Source: Blastomyces gilchristii SLH14081 (taxonomy: Eukaryota > Ascomycota > Eurotiomycetes > Onygenales > Ajellomycetaceae). Taken from it: 64,000 nt of DNA. The notes below the pieces were generated by a model. That model was not told the origin of the DNA. It ran no database searches and was given only the letters and a program-made list of their open reading frames with translations. The stretch spans positions 1,657,506 through 1,721,505 of the forward strand of contig NW_003101677.1 of the NCBI RefSeq assembly GCF_000003855.2, given 5' to 3'. Both the position numbers and the translations under genes were made by a program. Positions within the stretch are counted from its first letter, which is position 1; the number at the start of each line of letters is the position of its first letter. Below are positions 59,780 to 64,000 of this stretch, one piece after another.

Positions 59780-61055
59780 TGTGAACAATTGCTATCGATA
59801 TGTGAACGTGTGAAGCAGCGTCGCAAGGCTCATGCAATGGAGCTTGTTTGAACTTTTTCTTGTTAGCGCGAGAAATCAAGCGCCAATGAGTTTTTGTATC
59901 GGTAGATAATAATTCCGGTTCCGGTTACCCAGGGATGATTATATAAGGAAACCTCGAATCCCTTAATTAAGTTAACTAACTTAACTATAACTAGTTACTT
60001 ATATTAACCACGGATTAATGTTAGCTTAATAATAATAATATACAAGTCGAGTCATCCACCGGCCCCGCTAGCAGCCGACGGGATAATTAAATACTAAATA
60101 AGCTCAGAACCTTGCATTGTTAGTCCCGTTTCCTCTGTCGCTGGTTTGCCTATTGCCTAACCCTTCTGAAATCCTGGGAAGGGCTGTGCGGCTGGCGGCG
60201 GTCACGTGGCTCGCCGTGTTCCACATTTAGATTTCAGCATTTCCTCATCGGGCGCTCCTTAACCCTAACGCCAGGGGCCAAACCAACCGCGACATTATTA
60301 ACTAAGTTATTTATTTAACTATTATTATTATTTTGTCCAGGCTCTTTTAATAATAACGAGTTGGCGAGTGAATCCCTCCTCTCCTCTCCTCTCCTCAACC
60401 AGGTATTTTTAAGCTATTCTTAATTTAGCCTGTTTCGGGGCCGTTATTGGAAAGCAATCAAGTTCGAGTTCCATTAATAGGATATAGAGCAACGGTTGCA
60501 TTTGCGCTTCTCCAGTCCGGCAGTGGATCCCAGGGATCCCAGGGATAATATATGGCTAGCACAGCACCTACATGGTTTACTCAACTGATGGAATGCAGGG
60601 GAGGAGTTCCACCCTGGCATTGCTCATTCGCTATCATCGTGATGAAACTGAACCCTCGGGACGAAATTCATTGCAGAGACGAATATCGTGCCATATTGTG
60701 AACAGGGCCAAGACACCTTGCTTACATTACACATTATTATTACACCTTCCTTGACTGATGGCTGGAAACCTCGTCCCGGCAAATTCAAGTGAAGACGGTA
60801 ATGATATCGGTACAGCTGAGTTTAGGCAAACCAGGTCGATCCTTAATGATGTGGCTTATTAGGAAGGGTAAGGCGCAAACCTCTAGCCGGCGAACAACTT
60901 GGCGAGTTTCTCTAGAGTAAGTTTACTGGCTGGAGCCCTAGATTTGAAATATCTTTCTTCATTTTTAGAGAGTAAGGCTTTGGGATGTCACAAAACTGTA
61001 TATAATCCGTCGCCTTCCCTTTAGTTTTGATTCGGGATTTTCCTTTTCCTCCATA
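59780..61055. promoter_or_regulatory. Divergent intergenic region, Erb1 / Zn2Cys6 factor
   Basis: 1.28 kb without a credible gene. It holds an AT-rich palindromic stretch (TTAATTAAGTTAACTAACTT at 59961-59980), a (TCTCC)n run at about 60377-60402, and direct GATCCCAGG repeats at 60527-60546. ORF 60572-60754 is short and unconserved in appearance. Confidence 0.5.
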
Positions 61056-62363
61056 ATGGCAGCCATTGCAGAAATAAGAATGTCGCTCTCACGTAATCCT
61101 TCAGCCGGCCCTATGACGAAATCAAGCGTTTCTCGCAAGAGGCATGCCGCTTGTGATGAATGTAGTAAGTCTTACAAATCGCCCTACAACAGCATATTGA
61201 TGTTTCCTCATTAATGATGAGTGATATCAGGACAGCGGAAGTTGAAATGCTCTGGCGAAGCCGGCGGCTGTAGTCGATGCGTGAAGCAGAACCTATACTG
61301 CCATTACTCTATCCAGAAACCGATGGGCCGCCCGCCAAAGTCCAGGGTGCGACAGGAAGATGCACATACCGCAGTTATTGCACCACAATTTCCTGATTAT
61401 TCACGATTTGTTCCTGGGATGGTACAGGCGCCGCTAGTCCCTGGAGCTGCCATGGACACTCCATATACCTCATATATGATGTCACCAAGCCTAAGTGTCT
61501 CTAGCAACCCGATGTACGGGGAACAGGGTGACGGACAGGCTTCCATCCAAGTACCATCTTCGCCTTATCCAACACCACCATCTTACTCGCACTCCTCCAG
61601 CATCGACGTGTTCACCCCACCAACGACGTCAACTCCTTTCCCGCTAGGTTCGGTCCCCGTAACAAGCCCTGAAGTGTATCGGCAAGTACAACCTCTCGCG
61701 CCATGCTCATGTGTCTCCTATATGTATCTATGTCTCAACTCTCTGTCCACGATCACTTGCTTTCCGCCCTCATCGCAAACCTTATCTACGCTTTACAACG
61801 CAGCACGTAATGCCAGAGGGGTCATATACTGTGAAATATGCCCCCAGGCCTTCCACAGCTCCGTGCAGAATCTGATGATACTTGGAAGCCTTCTCAACGT
61901 GATCGGGGACACCTGGTTCAAGATCTCGCAAATGGACGCGGAGCAATTGGGTAGAGACGTTCTCTGCCCATCCTTCATTGCCTCTCTACCTTCAGACCCC
62001 GGCGAGCGACAGCGGCGGTGGAAGCGATGGCTGCGCCATGTTGTCAGGCATGCAGTAATCGGCTGCGCTGTTACTCCTATGGTTGATTCTGTTCAAGAGG
62101 AGAGCGCAGAAAGCCCTAGCCTGCTCGCTCTGATCGAGGAGCTGGAGACTAGGCAGCGGTTGTGGCACGCCCAGCCCAGACCCCCGTCTGCGTGCCGAGG
62201 GGGAACAGGAGCGGGAGCGGGAGTGTTCAGGACGAGCGGTGACCAGCCCGCAGGTGAGGCTGACCGACAGCAAGATGCCGAATATTGGTGTACCCGCACA
62301 GCAGGTACAGCCAGGCAGGTGATAGAGCGGTTTGAGTTCAGTGACGAAGAGATGATGGGATGA
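61056..62363 (+). CDS. Zn2Cys6 binuclear-cluster transcription factor, 2 exons
   Basis: Exons 61056-61164 and 61231-62363 (66-bp intron, GTAAGT...TCAG) give 413 residues. The intron falls inside the DNA-binding domain. After joining, six cysteines are spaced CX2CX6CX6CX2CX6C (33, 36, 43, 50, 53, 60) within CDECRQRKLKC and CSRCVKQNLYC, the GAL4-type zinc cluster. It is followed by KPMGRPPKSR, a basic AT-hook-like segment, then a Pro/Ser-rich linker (about 85-170) and a C-terminal Cys-containing helical region (CSCVSYMYLCLNSLSTI; GVIYCEICPQAF). That layout recalls pathway-type regulators of the AflR kind. No biosynthetic cluster is visible in the window, so its targets are unknown. Long upstream region with a possible leader. 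Confidence 0.88.
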
Positions 62364-64000
62364 TTTTGTGCTTTCGTGGTTTTTCTCTCTTACTTTACTT
62401 TCTATTTGTTTTCCTTCATATTACTTTATTCTGGGCATTTATTTCTCTTGCTTCTGAGCTCCTGCTACGAAAGATTATTGGTAGATAGGCATTTCCTGGG
62501 CATTTGATGTTTTCTTGTTTCTCTTCTTCTTTGCTCTTTTTTTCTTTCCTTTATCCATTTCCCTCCGAGCTTTTCTTACCTGATAACCCGCCAAAAACAT
62601 AGACGGCATGCGTATGTTTTCTTTTGTTCGCGTTTTCCTCTTCCCTCGTCTACCCTTGGTTTTCAGAAGGATCTTCTGTAGCTATTTTCTCCCTACCTTG
62701 ACGTACATACAGTTAGTAAGTGACCTTTGCATCGTGTGCAACCTAGCGAATCTATAAATCTACTTTGCCATGGAACTTTAGCCACATAATTTATGTACAT
62801 GTAGCATACAACAGAGCCGAAAGATAAGGGGAAGTTCGGCGAAACTGTAAAAGCAAGGCTCCCTCGGCCTTACAGAGGGCTCACTGGACAGCGTCCATAC
62901 CCTCGCCCAGGGAATATCAGTCAATGACGCCGAGTAAGGATAAAGATATGGCACTTCCATGGCCGTTCCAGAAGACCATGCAATCTTAGCGCCGCCATGC
63001 GTGTGTTTCTTCACAGTTAAGAGGCTAAATAAGTTAACCCTCTCTCTCCGTACGATATCTCCGACCTTCTAGCGCGATCACACTAGCTGCTAACTACCCA
63101 CAGACAGACACAAATAATAATAATAATACACACACGTATACACAACACTCCCTCTCCCCCCCACCCCTGGGTCAGGAAGCTAACCCTTGTTTTCCCGGCC
63201 GCCAACGAGCTAGCAAGGCTCTTCGCTAGGAGCAGGTATGGTATGGTTTCGCATCGATCTCTACGATACCACTTTCGACTCGAAACCCACTTTGACAAGC
63301 TATTCATAGTGCCACAGCTTTAGCGGATCCATATAGGAGCAACAGCAACTCTGGTATCTCACTAAGCCGAGGAAAGTATGGAATGGACATACCAATCTGC
63401 CTATCTCCTAGGCTTCTTTTCTGGAGAAGCGAATCGTGGCGGCGTTCAGGCCTCGTGCCACCTCTTCGATTCTTGAAACCCTAGCGAAAGTGGGAACCAA
63501 CACCGTCAAGGGCCCCCCCCCCCCCCCAGAATCATGTCATGTCCGTGGACAAAATTTATCGAGCACCGAATGGCCGAATAGCCCGCGGATCCTGGCCGTT
63601 CGGACAAAGATACAGAGTAGATCAACCATGAATCGGACCCCGAATTCCGGAGTCCAGCAGCCGTTTGGCAAGCGTGAACTTTGTACAGTATATAATTAGT
63701 TAGCATTTTACTGCCGTACGTGAAACCCACGGCTATCCCGACGTAGCTCACGCCTGCTATACTCCGTAGTTCTGACAGTGTGAGATCTTGATCGGGGAGC
63801 TGGGAAAAATACGAGTGGCCCTAAGCTCCGAGGCCCGCCCAGCCGATCCGGCTTCCATTGAACTACCGGTATGGAATACGCTATACAGAGTTATATGTAT
63901 CTACATACATACCTCCGCCGTGGATAGATCTCCCGAACCTGCAAACCCGTTAACTCCATACCATATACGGAGTAGTAATAACTTAAATAGGCAGATCAAT
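62364..64000. other. Intergenic region at the right edge
   Basis: 1.6 kb with no convincing coding region. It has a pyrimidine-rich 3' flank of the transcription factor (62380-62660), an (AAT)n run near 63112-63127, a C run at about 63513-63527 and TACTCCGTA/TACGGAGTA words near 63760 and 63967. ORFs 63436-63699 and its antisense overlap have no recognisable content. Confidence 0.5.

Noticed and set aside
60572..60754. 60-codon ORF in the Erb1/transcription factor intergenic region
   Set aside because: It has no recognisable motif, splice context or codon-bias support.
63436..63751. Overlapping sense and antisense ORFs at the right edge
   Set aside because: Both cross a poly-C run, lack domains and look like chance frames.

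Overview
This window looks like a piece of a filamentous ascomycete chromosome, most likely an Onygenales / Ajellomycetaceae type genome. Three things point there: short GT-AG introns with fungal branch sites, the gene set (Vps20, Rix7, Erb1, MZT1, a Zn2Cys6 factor), and a huge AT-rich repeat block abutting a normal-GC gene block, as in Blastomyces-like genomes. The species is an inference.

There are two compartments with a sharp border near 43.14 kb. Positions 1-43,140 form an AT-rich, stop-riddled isochore made almost entirely of decayed transposons; I see no host gene there. Positions 43,140-64,000 are gene-dense with nine protein genes.

Left compartment, part 1 (810-15,271). A Ty3/gypsy chromovirus (257-bp LTRs, gag with a zinc knuckle, RT-RNaseH-integrase, C-terminal chromodomain, then a 1.8-kb tail with a possible third ORF) is split by a second full copy of the same family. 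Both insertions keep exact 5-bp target duplications (GAACT outside, CTTTT inside).

Part 2 (16,016-28,277). This holds a 506-bp MITE with 10-bp terminal repeats and an 8-bp target duplication, a tRNA-headed SINE of about 1 kb, a possible solo LTR, a decayed inverted copy of a large DNA transposon, a tandem MITE pair and a third gypsy fragment.

Part 3 (28,278-43,140). This is a five-layer nest. A LINE is cut by a tRNA-derived SINE, the SINE by a copia element, the copia element by a 6.9-kb DNA transposon (8-bp duplication GCTCTGTG), and that transposon by a second 1-kb SINE. The four inner insertions have matching target duplications; the LINE has none that I can see. All elements carry transition mutations typical of repeat-induced point mutation, notably at former CpG sites.

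Right compartment, in order: a GNAT acetyltransferase (-), MZT1/MOZART1 (+), a CUE-domain ubiquitin-binding protein (-), a DHX35-like DEAH helicase (+), a PITH-domain protein (+), ESCRT-III Vps20 (-), the AAA ATPase Rix7 (+), Erb1 (-) and a Zn2Cys6 transcription factor (+). Most are in divergent or convergent pairs. Rix7 and Erb1, both 60S ribosome assembly factors, are convergent neighbours. Exon borders were placed by hand from splice signals and reading-frame continuity.
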